In this document: positions 1 through 8,868 of the stretch, in pieces
Position numbering within the stretch: the stretch's first letter is position 1
Layout of the letters: every line of letters starts with the position of its first letter
From: DATEMK01 sp035275625
GTDB taxonomy: Bacteria > Bacteroidota > Bacteroidia > AKYH767-A > OLB10
Assembly (NCBI GenBank): GCA_035275625.1
Contig: DATEMK010000598.1
Location: forward strand, 1-11,639
Direction: 5' to 3'
Length of the DNA stretch: 11,639 nt
Translations under genes and position numbers: made by a program
The notes under the pieces: generated by a model
The model's database searches: none
Told to the model about the DNA's origin: nothing
What the model saw: the letters and a program-made list of their open reading frames with translations, nothing else

Positions 1-1278
1 TGAAAAAATAAAACAGTAAGGAATTCTGTCGCCTGCCTTAAATTTTGAGGATGGGTTTTGAAGCTGTGTTTTGCTTAAAAAACTTTTCCGGTAATTAATC
101 GCAATCTGTGAGATGCCTTTAAAAGCAAACGTCTGAAAAAACTTTTTATTCATTAACCACCGGATGAAAAAAGGAAAAATGTTTATCCGCGCAAATTGTG
201 TGAAAATATTTCTGCTCACACCAAAACCAAAAGCCCGGTCAGTTGTTTTTACTAACCGTTTTGCCAATGGCAGCCGTTCTGCATTGTATGAATCAAGCAA
301 TTTTTCCCCGGCAATTTTTTTAATTACCAGGGCCAGTTTCCATGCAAGGTTGTACGCATCCTGCAAGCCTGTGTTCATTCCCTGCCCGCCCGCAGGGCTA
401 TGAATGTGAGCGGCATCACCTGCAAGAAAACACCTGCCTTCACGAAAATGATTTACACAACGGTGGTGCAGCCTGTAAACGGAAAACCATTTGGTGTCAC
501 TGAAATCAATTTTTGTTTCAATTGAATTTTTAATAACGGATTGAATATCCGAAAAAGTGACATTTTCTTCATCCTGGAATTGTTCGGGAAGTATTCCCAC
601 CAATCGAAATCGTTTTTCGCCTTTCATCGGAAAAAATGCGGTAAGCGTTTTTTTTGATAAGTAGCCTATCAATTCATTGTACCCTAAATCCCACTCTACT
701 TTAGTGTCGGCCACATAAAAAATATTTTCATACGTATCCCCTGAAAACTCCAGGTTCAGCAAATGACGGACAGCGCTTTTTCCGCCATCTGCCCCTATCA
801 TCCAGTCAGTCATAATTTCCTGCTGATCATTCTTTGTTTTGATTGTTGCTTTTAATTCTTTGTCACGCTGAGAAAAGTTTAATAGTTCTGAATTCCACGT
901 GACAGAAATATTTTTTTGTCCGAGATATTCAATAAGCAGCTGCTCATTCTTATTTTGTTCAAGTATATGCAGGAACGGATACGCGCTGAACTGCCTGCCA
1001 ATGTCTCCAAAGGGAATCCGGATAATTTTTTTTCCTTTAACAACCAAATTGGCTCCTTTTGATTTTTGTCCCTGTTCAATGGCTTTATCAGCAATCCCCA
1101 TTTGCCCGTAAATTTCCAGTGATCGCGCCTGGACAGCAAGCGCCTTTGATTTTTCTGAAGGACCGGGGTTTTTATCAATAATTATAAAATCAATTCCAAA
1201 TCGGGAAAGCTGGCATGCCATCATTAAACCCGTTGGTCCGGCACCTATTATTAAAACTTTGGTTCGGGAAGTATTCAT
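1..1278 (-). CDS. FAD-dependent aromatic-ring monooxygenase (PF01494-like), partial, C-terminus beyond the left edge
   Basis: Translating the reverse strand from the ATG at 1278 gives 426 residues with no stop to base 1, so the gene leaves the window. It has the group A flavoprotein hydroxylase signatures in order: a Rossmann GAGPTG at residues 12-17 (FAD ADP-binding), KALAVQARSLE near 45-55, the DG motif IGADGGKSAVR at 161-171, and the GD motif GDAAHIHSPAGGQG at 287-300 that contacts the flavin ribityl/phosphate. Family members use NAD(P)H and O2 to hydroxylate phenolic or other aromatic substrates in the cytoplasm. GDRIP at 416-420 matches the join to the C-terminal, often thioredoxin-like, region of MhpA/PCP-monooxygenase relatives, so perhaps 100 or more residues are missing. 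The start is secure: an in-frame TAA lies six codons upstream with no ATG between. It is divergent from maeB. The substrate cannot be inferred; a TetX-like drug-modifying role is possible but unsupported. Confidence 0.9.
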   Translation of the reverse strand, partial: MNTSRTKVLIIGAGPTGLMMACQLSRFGIDFIIIDKNPGPSEKSKALAVQARSLEIYGQMGIADKAIEQGQKSKGANLVVKGKKIIRIPFGDIGRQFSAYPFLHILEQNKNEQLLIEYLGQKNISVTWNSELLNFSQRDKELKATIKTKNDQQEIMTDWMIGADGGKSAVRHLLNLEFSGDTYENIFYVADTKVEWDLGYNELIGYLSKKTLTAFFPMKGEKRFRLVGILPEQFQDEENVTFSDIQSVIKNSIETKIDFSDTKWFSVYRLHHRCVNHFREGRCFLAGDAAHIHSPAGGQGMNTGLQDAYNLAWKLALVIKKIAGEKLLDSYNAERLPLAKRLVKTTDRAFGFGVSRNIFTQFARINIFPFFIRWLMNKKFFQTFAFKGISQIAINYRKSFLSKTQLQNPSSKFKAGDRIPYCFIFS

Positions 1279-1303
1279 AAAGCCATTGGAAGTTTAAACC
1301 AAA

Positions 1304-1311
1304 CAAAAATA
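1304..1311 (-). promoter_or_regulatory. Possible Bacteroidota -7 box for the monooxygenase gene
   Basis: The reverse strand reads TATTTTTG, an exact match to the Bacteroidota -7 consensus TAnnTTTG, ending 25 bases before the monooxygenase ATG. No TTG is visible at the expected 17-23 base distance upstream, so only half of the promoter is supported, and such a box can occur by chance in AT-rich DNA. Confidence 0.4.
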
Positions 1312-1415
1312 ACATTTATGAGAAACCGGAAATTCATTCATGGTCAGTATCGTTTAAAATATCCTTGCAATTTTCCAATAATCGTACATTCAAATTACTG
1401 TTAAATACAAATTGA

Positions 1416-1448
1416 TTGTCTCCGCGATGGCCATTTTTTGTATCTTTG
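1416..1448 (+). promoter_or_regulatory. Bacteroidota-type promoter for maeB
   Basis: TATCTTTG at 1441-1448 matches the -7 consensus TAnnTTTG exactly. A TTG at 1416-1418 lies 22 bases upstream, within the range accepted for the -33 element. The -7 box ends 32 bases before the maeB ATG, which would give a leader of roughly 25 nt. The leader (to the ATG at 1481) is AT-rich and has no Shine-Dalgarno sequence, as is usual in this phylum. Confidence 0.6.
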
Positions 1449-1480
1449 TTTCACCGATAGATTAAGAATATATTTTTATT

Positions 1481-3763
1481 ATGGATAACAAAAATCAGGA
1501 AGCCCTTGATTATCATTCACAGGGCAGGCCGGGAAAAATTGAAGTAATCCCCACCAAGCCCTACAGTTCACAACGCGATCTTTCTTTAGCTTATTCTCCG
1601 GGTGTGGCGGTGCCATGCCTTGAAATTGAAAGAGACAAAGATCTTGTTTACAAATACACTTCAAAAGGTAACCTGGTGGCCGTGATTTCTAACGGAACCG
1701 CTGTACTTGGTTTGGGCAACATTGGTCCCGAAGCATCCAAACCGGTAATGGAGGGCAAAGGATTGCTTTTTAAAATTCTTGCCGATATTGATGTGTTCGA
1801 TATTGAAATAGATCAGACAAATGTGGATGATTTTGTAAAAACCGTAAAAGCTATTTCGCCCACTTTTGGCGGAATCAACCTGGAAGATATTAAAGCCCCG
1901 GAATGTTTCGAGATTGAAAAACGGTTAAAAGAAGAATTGAACATTCCCATCATGCACGATGATCAGCACGGTACTGCAATCATTTCCGCTGCAGCATTAA
2001 TAAATGCCCTGGCTGTTGCCGGAAAAGAAATTGAGGAAGTGAAAATTGTGGTAAACGGTGCCGGAGCTGCTGCCATTTCCTGCGCCAATCTTTATTTATC
2101 ACTCGGAGCAAAGCTTAAAAATATTGTGATGCTCGACAGCAATGGAGTCATTCGCCCCGACAGGGAGAATCTTGATCCGAGCAAAAAATTTTTTGAAACC
2201 AAAAGAAATATTCATTCACTTTCAGAAGCCATTGTTGATGCCGATGTATTCATAGGTTTGTCCAAAGGAAATATTTTCACTGCAGAAATGCTTTTATCAA
2301 TGGCTCCCAAGCCAATAGTCTTTGCTCTTGCCAATCCCGACCCCGAAATTTCTTATGAGCTTGCAATGGCAACACGCAACGATTTTATTTTTGCAACAGG
2401 AAGAAGCGATTATCCTAACCAGGTAAATAATGCCATCGGTTTCCCGTACATTTTTCGCGGAGCCTTAGACGTCAGGGCCACCCAGATTAACGAGGAAATG
2501 AAGCTCGCTGCGGTCCATGCAATTGCAGAACTTGCAAGACAGCCTGTTCCTGAAATGGTGAACCTGGCCTATAATAAAAAGAATATTTTTTTCGGAAGAG
2601 ATTATATCATTCCAAAGCCGCTTGATTCACGTTTGATTTATACTGTAGCACCGGCTGTGGCTAAAGCCGCTATCGCGTCAGGTGTTGCGCAAAGTAAAAT
2701 TACCAACTGGGAAAAATATATTGATGATCTGAAAAAACGCCTGGGGCTGGATGATAAAATGATTCGCATCATTACAAGCAAAGCCAAACAAAATCCGCAG
2801 CGTGTAGTTTTTGCAGAATCCGACAATTATAAAATTCTTAAAGCAGCTCAGATTGTAAAAGATGAAGGAATTGCAAAACCTATTCTGCTTGGAAATTCCG
2901 ACAGAATCAATAAGCTGATCCGTGAAAACAATCTTGACCTGAAAGATGTCACCATCATTGATCCGCGACAGGACAATGAAACCATAAAAATGTTTGGTGA
3001 AACCTTTTTCCAGAAGCGCCACAGGCGCGGTTTCAATTTCCATGAGGCGAAAAAGATTATGCGCGAACGTAATTATTATGGGGCTATGATGGTTGAAATG
3101 GGGCATGCTGATGCCTTCATTTCCGGTTTAACCCGAAATTATGCTGACACCATCCGCCCTGCATTACGTATTATCGGCACACAGCAAAATGTAAAAAAGG
3201 TAGCGGGTATGTACATCATGATCACTAAAAAAGGCCCGATATTTTTTGCAGATACAACAATCAATGTGAATCCAACTACTGAAGAATTGATTGAAATTAC
3301 GCTGCTCACAGCAAGAGCAGTGCAGCAGTTCAATGTAAAGCCCCGCATTGCATTACTTTCCTATTCCAACTTTGGTTCGTCCGATCAGAAGAGTGCAATT
3401 AAAGTGCGTGATGCCGTTGACCATTTACATGAAAATTATCCTGCACTAATCGTGGATGGCGAAATGCAGGCAAACATGGCATTCAACATGCAATTGCTGA
3501 AAGATAACTATCCCTTCTGTGAATTGATTGATGGAGGAGCCAACACGCTTATCTTTCCTAATCTTGATGCAGGAAACATTGCATACAAGCTGATGCAGGA
3601 AGTAGGCGGAGCTGAAGCCATCGGGCCCGTATTGCTTGGATTGGCAAAACCAGTGCACATTTTGCAGTTAGGAAGTTCTGTCCGGGAAATTGTGAATATG
3701 ATTACGATTGCTGTAGTGGATGCACAGTCGCGAAAAACTTCGCTTGTACCGGAGCCGGTATGA
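1481..3763 (+). CDS. maeB: NADP-dependent malic enzyme with C-terminal phosphotransacetylase-like domain
   Basis: This 760-residue protein is a full-length MaeB-type malic enzyme. It catalyses oxidative decarboxylation of malate to pyruvate, normally with NADP+, in the cytoplasm, linking the TCA cycle to pyruvate and NADPH supply. The N-terminal malic domain shows SLAYSPGVA at 35-43, [13 protein letters not shown] at 71-83 and the metal-site region HDDQHGT at 159-165. The NAD(P)-binding domain follows, with [11 protein letters not shown] at 190-200, LANPDPEIS at 283-291 and SDYPNQVNN at 309-317. From about residue 440 to 755 it continues into a phosphate acetyl/butyryltransferase-like domain (start [21 protein letters not shown] near 645). 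In characterised MaeB enzymes this domain is an acetyl-CoA-responsive regulatory module and does not provide transacetylase activity. Length and domain order match the family. The promoter at 1416-1448 precedes it, and the gene appears to be monocistronic. Confidence 0.97.
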   Translation: MDNKNQEALDYHSQGRPGKIEVIPTKPYSSQRDLSLAYSPGVAVPCLEIERDKDLVYKYTSKGNLVAVISNGTAVLGLGNIGPEASKPVMEGKGLLFKILADIDVFDIEIDQTNVDDFVKTVKAISPTFGGINLEDIKAPECFEIEKRLKEELNIPIMHDDQHGTAIISAAALINALAVAGKEIEEVKIVVNGAGAAAISCANLYLSLGAKLKNIVMLDSNGVIRPDRENLDPSKKFFETKRNIHSLSEAIVDADVFIGLSKGNIFTAEMLLSMAPKPIVFALANPDPEISYELAMATRNDFIFATGRSDYPNQVNNAIGFPYIFRGALDVRATQINEEMKLAAVHAIAELARQPVPEMVNLAYNKKNIFFGRDYIIPKPLDSRLIYTVAPAVAKAAIASGVAQSKITNWEKYIDDLKKRLGLDDKMIRIITSKAKQNPQRVVFAESDNYKILKAAQIVKDEGIAKPILLGNSDRINKLIRENNLDLKDVTIIDPRQDNETIKMFGETFFQKRHRRGFNFHEAKKIMRERNYYGAMMVEMGHADAFISGLTRNYADTIRPALRIIGTQQNVKKVAGMYIMITKKGPIFFADTTINVNPTTEELIEITLLTARAVQQFNVKPRIALLSYSNFGSSDQKSAIKVRDAVDHLHENYPALIVDGEMQANMAFNMQLLKDNYPFCELIDGGANTLIFPNLDAGNIAYKLMQEVGGAEAIGPVLLGLAKPVHILQLGSSVREIVNMITIAVVDAQSRKTSLVPEPV

Positions 3764-3907
3764 AAGTTTTTCCTATTTCCTGCCAAAAGTCAGCATTCGT
3801 TTTTTTCTTTTATTAACGAATGTCAAAAATATTTTAAAAAAAATTTTTGATGCCGGATATTCTGCTAATTTTATACCCAATATTAACTATTTAAAAAAAC
3901 AGCATTT
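3764..3907. other. Intergenic gap between maeB and the Kelch-like surface protein gene
   Basis: This 144-base, very AT-rich gap contains an imperfect terminator-like inverted repeat: an 8-bp arm CATTCGTT pairs with AACGAATG across a 13-base T-rich loop (about 3793-3821). The arm has few G/C pairs, the loop is large and no clean T-tract follows, so it is at best a weak terminator. TAATTTTA at 3866-3873 resembles a -7 box but has A in place of the final G, and the nearest TTTG is only 16 bases upstream. No convincing promoter is visible for the next gene. Confidence 0.4.
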
Positions 3908-6136
3908 ATGAAAAAACCTTTAACACAAATCACATTATTGTTTTTTGCCGCTGCCATTTCGTTTTCAGTTTCTGCACAAAACAATAAATTAAGAAGAACA
4001 GGAATCAACCTTAAATCAAATTACATTTCAGCACGAATGCATGGGAATATTACACATAATGTGCAAAAAAATATGAGTACCCCGTTATTCACATCTGCGC
4101 TGTCCGGGTTTTATCGTGAGGATTTTGAAGGCGCAACATTTCCGCCTGCCGGCTGGCAATCAATTGACGTTTTGGATCCGGCAACTGTCTGGACCAAGTC
4201 ACCCAATTTTCCCTTTACAGGAAATAATAGTGCTTATATGGCTTACAGCGACCAGGGGGTGGATACTGAAGACTGGCTTATTATTCCGCAATTTACGATT
4301 TCAGCTGGCGATTCTTTTTCGTTCTGGTTCGCTGCTGAGTTCACGGGTTTTCCACCTGACAGTACATTTATTTTGGTTTCAACGACAGACTCACTGACTA
4401 CCAGTTTTACAGATGTTATTGCCACTCTTGCCGAAGGTGATAATTATCCCGGAACAGCATTTGTTTACCAATACTACGCTTATGATCTTTCGTCTTATGC
4501 AGGACAAGATATATATGTTGCAATTAAAAATAAAAACACATACGGTGACGGAATTTTTATTGACAGAGTTGCTATCGGGATAAAGCCTGCCATTAATGCA
4601 ACAGCCTCCAGCATAGATTTACCCAAATATGTAGCGGTTGGCAGTACAATTTCCCCGGTCGCTACAGTTATAAATGATTGCAGTAGTACGCAATCATTTC
4701 CGGTTACTATGACTATTACAGGCGGATATACGTCAACCAAAAATGTCACGAATCTTGGAGCGGGGGCTTCAGTGCAGGTTACTTTTGATCCATGGACAAC
4801 AGCATTAATAGGCGCAAATGAAACTGTTTCGGTTCAAACTCAGCTTGCCGGTGACGGTTATGCCGGTGATGATTCGATATCAATTTTATTTCCGGTACTT
4901 GAGTATTTCACAAATTACGGATGGATATCCAAAGCCCCGATGAATATTATGAGTTTCGATCCAGCATCAGCCTCTATTAATGGTAATGACACATCTTATC
5001 TTTTTGCATTTGGCGGGATAAGCGGAGGTAATATTGCAGCAGACGCGGGTCAATTTTTCAATTATTCAAATTCATGGGCTGTTATTAATCCTATGAACAA
5101 TGGAAACTTTACTGCTGCGGCTGCATCGTTTAATAACAAGGTTTATGTTATTGGCGGATACAACCCTGCATTCACAGGAATTGGCGACAACCAGATTTAT
5201 GACCTGGCAACAAGTACCTGGTCAAACGGAACTCCAATGCCTTCTCCTGTGGGGGATTATGCATTCGGTGTTTACCATGATTCGCTTTTTTATTATATGG
5301 GCGGCTTAATTGATTTTACTTCGGGTGATCAGGATTTGGTACAAATTTATAATGCATCTTCAGACACCTGGACTTCCGGTACAGCAATGCCTGCAGCAGT
5401 ATCTGGCTGGAGAGGCGGCATAGTGGGAAATAAAATTGTTGTTACAGGAGGATTTAGCCAGGTTACAGGCTTTAACGTGGCAACTTATGCGGGTGAAATT
5501 GATGCTGCAGACCCGTCCATCATTACCTGGTCACAGCTGGATGATTATCCTCTTGGAAACAATTTCAGAATGGGCGGTGGCGCTACGATTGACCCTGCTT
5601 CAGGGTTGGTTATTTTTACAGGTGGCGATCCGGTTGGCAATGGTATTGATGTAATAGACACAACTTTGGCTTTTGATGTAAATTCAGGTAAATGGAAAAT
5701 AGGACCTCCTAAAATTACACCTTCAAATAATCTTGGCAATCTCACTGCCATCGTTGATAATGACAGTTTGTACATGGCTGCTGTAGGTGGCTATGACGGA
5801 GCCTTAGAATTGGATAAGAACGAATGGCTCAACCTCGGACCTTATACAATCCCTACCGGAATTAATACTATTGATGTTTCAAATGCAGGCTTTACCTGCT
5901 ATCCGAATCCATTTGTGAAATATACTGACATTAAATTTTCACTTGCTCAAAATTCAATTGTTAAAGCTGAAGTTGTGGATGTGTTAGGAAATGTGGTTGA
6001 AGAACTTTGTAATAAAAACTTTCATGGAGGAAATCACCAGCTGAGATGGATGGCAGCAAAATATTCAAAGGGAATTTACTTCTGCAGATTATTTGTCAAT
6101 GATAAAGAAATCACTCAAAAGCTGTTGAAGTACTAA
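3908..6136 (+). CDS. Secreted surface protein: choice-of-anchor J-like domain, Kelch-like propeller, T9SS sorting tail
   Basis: This 742-residue exported protein starts with a signal peptide (MKKPLTQ, hydrophobic core 8-20, likely cleavage after VSA at 21-23). Residues 68-225 look like the choice-of-anchor J/cleaved-adhesin beta-sandwich: EDFEGATFPPAGW at 71-83, TEDWLIIP at 120-127, then FSFWFAAEF and a GIFIDRVAIG end. Residues 228-330 look like an Ig/CARDB-type spacer. Residues 335-645 contain repeated Kelch-like blades, each with a hydrophobic strand ending in GG (AFGG, VIGGY, YMGG, VTGG, FTGG, AVGGY) and a W-containing strand such as STWSNGTPMP and DTWTSGTAMP. Residues 655-742 are a type A T9SS C-terminal domain with CYPNPF at 664-669 and KGIYFCRLFV near the end. 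It is predicted to be exported by Sec, cross the outer membrane by T9SS, and be surface-attached or released. Kelch propellers here could bind protein or glycan. No catalytic motif is seen. It ends at a strong terminator, so it is probably transcribed alone. Confidence 0.88.
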   Translation: MKKPLTQITLLFFAAAISFSVSAQNNKLRRTGINLKSNYISARMHGNITHNVQKNMSTPLFTSALSGFYREDFEGATFPPAGWQSIDVLDPATVWTKSPNFPFTGNNSAYMAYSDQGVDTEDWLIIPQFTISAGDSFSFWFAAEFTGFPPDSTFILVSTTDSLTTSFTDVIATLAEGDNYPGTAFVYQYYAYDLSSYAGQDIYVAIKNKNTYGDGIFIDRVAIGIKPAINATASSIDLPKYVAVGSTISPVATVINDCSSTQSFPVTMTITGGYTSTKNVTNLGAGASVQVTFDPWTTALIGANETVSVQTQLAGDGYAGDDSISILFPVLEYFTNYGWISKAPMNIMSFDPASASINGNDTSYLFAFGGISGGNIAADAGQFFNYSNSWAVINPMNNGNFTAAAASFNNKVYVIGGYNPAFTGIGDNQIYDLATSTWSNGTPMPSPVGDYAFGVYHDSLFYYMGGLIDFTSGDQDLVQIYNASSDTWTSGTAMPAAVSGWRGGIVGNKIVVTGGFSQVTGFNVATYAGEIDAADPSIITWSQLDDYPLGNNFRMGGGATIDPASGLVIFTGGDPVGNGIDVIDTTLAFDVNSGKWKIGPPKITPSNNLGNLTAIVDNDSLYMAAVGGYDGALELDKNEWLNLGPYTIPTGINTIDVSNAGFTCYPNPFVKYTDIKFSLAQNSIVKAEVVDVLGNVVEELCNKNFHGGNHQLRWMAAKYSKGIYFCRLFVNDKEITQKLLKY

Positions 6137-6158
6137 CAATAAAAAAGTTATTTAGAAG

Positions 6159-6193
6159 AAAACCTCTTCGTGCCGGAGAGGTTTTTCTTTTTT
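6159..6193 (+). terminator. Rho-independent terminator after the T9SS surface protein gene
   Basis: A 12-bp stem, AAAACCTCTTCG at 6159-6170 paired with CGGAGAGGTTTT at 6174-6185 (one G-T wobble), closes a 3-base loop. The descending arm merges into a T-rich run ending at 6193. It lies 22 bases after the stop codon, which is standard intrinsic terminator geometry. It separates the surface-protein gene from the TonB-receptor gene. Confidence 0.9.
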
Positions 6194-6373
6194 AGAGATC
6201 CCCCTTGACTTGAATGGGTGCGAAGGGTTTAATTCAAACCAAAAGTAACCTTTCAGGTTCAGGACTTTTTCCCGGCTAATTGTTCAAAATTTTTCCCGCG
6301 GCATAACTTTTCATTTAAATTAGTATTTATTTTTCGTCCCTCATTTGTAAACGATACTTAAATTTCAATATTC
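6194..6373. other. Upstream region of the TonB-receptor gene, with small hairpins
   Basis: These 180 bases have no ORF of note. Two small perfect inverted repeats lie close together: GGTTT/AAACC around a 5-base loop at 6226-6240, and AACCT/AGGTT around TTC at 6247-6259. Because GGTT and AACC alternate, the arms could pair in more than one way. TATTTTTC at 6328-6335 differs from the -7 consensus only in the last base but lacks a -33 partner. A promoter must lie here given the terminator upstream, but I cannot place it with confidence. No known riboswitch or Fur-box-like palindrome was recognised. Confidence 0.35.
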
Positions 6374-8773
6374 ATGAATAAAAAATTTACACAAAAGCAC
6401 TTCGTTGGTTTTCCTCCGGGAGCCAGGGATAATATTAAAACAATTTTATTCAACCATTATAATCGCATCCTGTGGCTGCTGCTGCTGCTGCCTTTCTATT
6501 CAGCATATTGCCAAAATACGGCCACACTTTCGGGGAAAATTACCGATTCAAAATCAAGTGGCATAAGCAAAGCTTCCGTTTATTTATTAAACACCAACCT
6601 GGGCACCGTCACAAATGACCAGGGTGAATTTTCAATCCCCGGTATTCTTCCGGGAAATTATACCGTGCAAATATCCGCAATAAACTACGCAACTGCTACA
6701 AAGAATATCACCCTCAGCTCTGACAAACCGGAATCACTCAATATTCCTCTGAACAGTTCATCCCGTCAATTGGATGAGGTGGTGGTTACGGCTCAGAAAA
6801 AAGAAGAAGCGCTTCAAAACATTCCCGTCACTATTACCTCTTTATCCTCACGCCAGGTGCAGGAATACCGGTTGTGGGACGCCAAAGAAATTTCAGCCAT
6901 TGTTCCCAACCTCTATGCCGCTGATCCGGGCGACAACAGGAACGTAACTTCCATCCGGGGCATCACTACCACATCTTACGATCCCGCTGTCGCCACATAT
7001 ATAGATGGCGTTAACCAGTTCGGGCTTGATACATATATTTCCCAGCTCTTCGATGTAGAGCGCATTGAAATATTAAAAGGCCCCCAGGGAACTTTGTATG
7101 GAAGAAATGCAATGGGAGGTGTGATCAACATAATTACAAAACAGCCATCCAATACCCTGAAAGGTTTTGCAGAAGTCACGCTGGGCGATTTCAAACAGCA
7201 GCGTTTCAGTGCCGGAGTGCAAGCGCCCATTGTAAAAAACAAATTATTCATTGGCGTTGCCGCGCTATATGATTCAAGAGATGGTTTTTATACAAATGAG
7301 TTTACCAATTCCACTTTTGACAAGCAGCACAGCATCAGTGGAAATTATTACCTGAAATTTATTGCCAATTCAAAATGGGCTGTCACGCTCAATGCAAAAC
7401 ATCGCAACCTTCGCAACAACGGAGCTTTCACTCTTAATTATTTAGACCCAACGAATGAAGCTCCACTGGAATTTGTGCTCAATCAGAATGCGACCACTCA
7501 AATGATTGACGACACATATAACGGTTCACTTTCGGTGAATTATTTCGGTAAAGGATTTAATTTCACTTCCCAATCAGCTTATCAGTCAAACCACCATTTT
7601 TACGACAAGCCTATTGATGCTGATTTTTCACCGCTGGATGGTATTTCGCTCATTAATAATTATGATGGGTGGAATAAGGTACAGGTGGTTACACAGGAAT
7701 TGAAATTCACTTCTCCAACGGCTTCTTCCTCACCGTTAGCATGGACAGCCGGAATATATTTGTTTTACCAGGATAACCCGGTCAAACAGGCAATCCATTT
7801 CGGGTTGGATGCACCTTTGCTTAACCCGTATTATCCGTCAGATGTTACTTCTGAATCAACTACCGAAAGTAATAGTCGCGGAGCTGCTCTCTACGGGCAG
7901 GCAACTTATACACTTTCACACAAGCTTGATTTTACTGCTGGCGCCCGCTTCGATTATGAAAAGAAAAAATATTCTCTGTCACCTCCTGATACAGGCGCAA
8001 GTGTTAATTTCAATGCATTTTCACCAAGGATAGGATTGTCTTATCACCTGGCAGAAACAAACATGCTGTTTACTGCATACAGCCGCGGTTATCGTACAGG
8101 AGGATTATCTACCGATCCTTCTCAGCCTCCGTTATACCCTTACAAACCTGAACACAGCGGCAACATAGAAGCCGGTATTAAAAATAATTTTTTTGGGAAC
8201 CGCTTGCATCTCAATATTGCCGGGTTCTTTACATCCGTTACCGATGCGCAGGTGCCCGCGCTTGTGCTGCCTGATGCCATCACCGTTACACGTAATGCAG
8301 GAAAATTAGAAAGCAAGGGTGTTGAAGCTGAGGCCAACGTTACTCCCATAAAAGGTTTAGAAGCAAGCTACAGCATTGGTTACACAATGGCTGAATACAC
8401 GAAGCTCAATTTGCCGCAGGATGGAGCCGAAGTGAACCTCGAAGGAAATAAACAAATATTCACTCCTGATATCACTTCCATGCTTGCTTTGCAATACAGC
8501 TATGACCTTGGCACTAAGCAGCAATTAAGAATAGTGGTGCGCGGAGAGTGGATGTACCTTGGCAAACAATACTTTGATCTTGCAAACACTATTTCACAGG
8601 AGCCTTATAATTTGCTCAACACCCGCTGCGGAATTGCCGCAAAGAATTTTGAGCTGATGTTTTGGGGCAGAAACCTCGGGGATACTAAATATATTTCTTA
8701 TTCCTACGACTTTGGTGCCGTGCATCTCGGAAATCCGCGTACACTTGGAGTAACGCTGACAGGAAAGTTTTGA
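6374..8773 (+). CDS. TonB-dependent outer-membrane receptor with N-terminal carboxypeptidase-regulatory-like domain
   Basis: The protein has 799 residues. An unusually long polar lead (1-32) precedes the hydrophobic core (LWLLLLLPF, 33-41) of a signal peptide likely cleaved near YCQ at 45-47. Residues 50-130 form a carboxypeptidase-regulatory-like beta-sandwich (GKITDSKSSGISKASV, TNDQGEFSIPGILPG). A TonB-box-like DEVVVTAQ lies at 134-141. The plug spans about 145-257 and contains IRGI, YIDGV and the hallmark VERIEILKGPQGTLYGRNAMGG at 228-249. The rest is a 22-stranded-type barrel ending in GVTLTGKF with a terminal Phe, as outer-membrane barrels do. It would import a substrate across the outer membrane using TonB-ExbBD energy. 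No SusD-like partner is adjacent, so a glycan SusCD system is unlikely and a metal chelate or other small molecule is more plausible, but the ligand is unknown. No alternative ATG lies between 6374 and the hydrophobic core. Confidence 0.93.
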   Translation: MNKKFTQKHFVGFPPGARDNIKTILFNHYNRILWLLLLLPFYSAYCQNTATLSGKITDSKSSGISKASVYLLNTNLGTVTNDQGEFSIPGILPGNYTVQISAINYATATKNITLSSDKPESLNIPLNSSSRQLDEVVVTAQKKEEALQNIPVTITSLSSRQVQEYRLWDAKEISAIVPNLYAADPGDNRNVTSIRGITTTSYDPAVATYIDGVNQFGLDTYISQLFDVERIEILKGPQGTLYGRNAMGGVINIITKQPSNTLKGFAEVTLGDFKQQRFSAGVQAPIVKNKLFIGVAALYDSRDGFYTNEFTNSTFDKQHSISGNYYLKFIANSKWAVTLNAKHRNLRNNGAFTLNYLDPTNEAPLEFVLNQNATTQMIDDTYNGSLSVNYFGKGFNFTSQSAYQSNHHFYDKPIDADFSPLDGISLINNYDGWNKVQVVTQELKFTSPTASSSPLAWTAGIYLFYQDNPVKQAIHFGLDAPLLNPYYPSDVTSESTTESNSRGAALYGQATYTLSHKLDFTAGARFDYEKKKYSLSPPDTGASVNFNAFSPRIGLSYHLAETNMLFTAYSRGYRTGGLSTDPSQPPLYPYKPEHSGNIEAGIKNNFFGNRLHLNIAGFFTSVTDAQVPALVLPDAITVTRNAGKLESKGVEAEANVTPIKGLEASYSIGYTMAEYTKLNLPQDGAEVNLEGNKQIFTPDITSMLALQYSYDLGTKQQLRIVVRGEWMYLGKQYFDLANTISQEPYNLLNTRCGIAAKNFELMFWGRNLGDTKYISYSYDFGAVHLGNPRTLGVTLTGKF

Positions 8774-8781
8774 AGTCTTTA

Positions 8782-8793
8782 AATGATATCATT
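8782..8793. repeat. Perfect 12-bp palindrome just after the TonB-receptor stop
   Basis: AATGATATCATT is a perfect inverted repeat with no spacer, starting 9 bases after the receptor stop codon and about 50 bases before the peroxidase promoter. It could be a dimeric regulator site or chance in AT-rich sequence. With no loop it is a poor RNA hairpin. Confidence 0.35.
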
Positions 8794-8824
8794 GCAGACC
8801 AGGTTTGTTTTTTTCCTTGCCAAA

Positions 8825-8853
8825 TAATCAATAATGCTTTGGTTATTCAATAA
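8825..8853. repeat. Direct repeat flanking the -33 element of the peroxidase promoter
   Basis: TAATCAATAA at 8825-8834 and TATTCAATAA at 8844-8853 match at 9 of 10 positions with a 19-base period, close to two helical turns. The -33 TTTG (8838-8841) lies between them. This layout would suit an operator, but the units are AT-rich and the match could be by chance. Confidence 0.35.
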
Positions 8854-8868
8854 AGTTGTCTACATTTG
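8838..8868 (+). promoter_or_regulatory. Bacteroidota-type promoter for the peroxidase-barrel-lipoprotein unit
   Basis: TTTG at 8838-8841, a 19-base spacer, and TACATTTG at 8861-8868 fit the Bacteroidota primary sigma consensus (TTTG, about 19-21 bases, TAnnTTTG) exactly. The -7 box ends 26 bases before the ATG at 8895, giving a short leader of about 20 nt. This supports independent transcription of the three downstream genes. Confidence 0.7.

Noticed and set aside
164..403. Plus-strand ORF of 79 codons
   Set aside because: It lies antisense to the well-supported monooxygenase gene, whose FAD motifs are encoded on the other strand. Its product has no recognisable features.
2678..3106. Minus-strand ORF of 142 codons within maeB
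   Set aside because: It is a shadow of the PTA-like domain of maeB, which reads without interruption on the plus strand.
3793..3821. Inverted repeat after maeB as an intrinsic terminator
   Set aside because: The stem has few G/C pairs, the loop is 13 bases, and no T-run follows directly. It is noted within the gap entry only.
3720..3911. Plus-strand ORF of 63 codons spanning the maeB end and the gap
   Set aside because: It overlaps the maeB 3' end in another frame and runs through AT-rich intergenic DNA. Its composition (F/S/N/K/L) is what such DNA yields, and there is no start signal.
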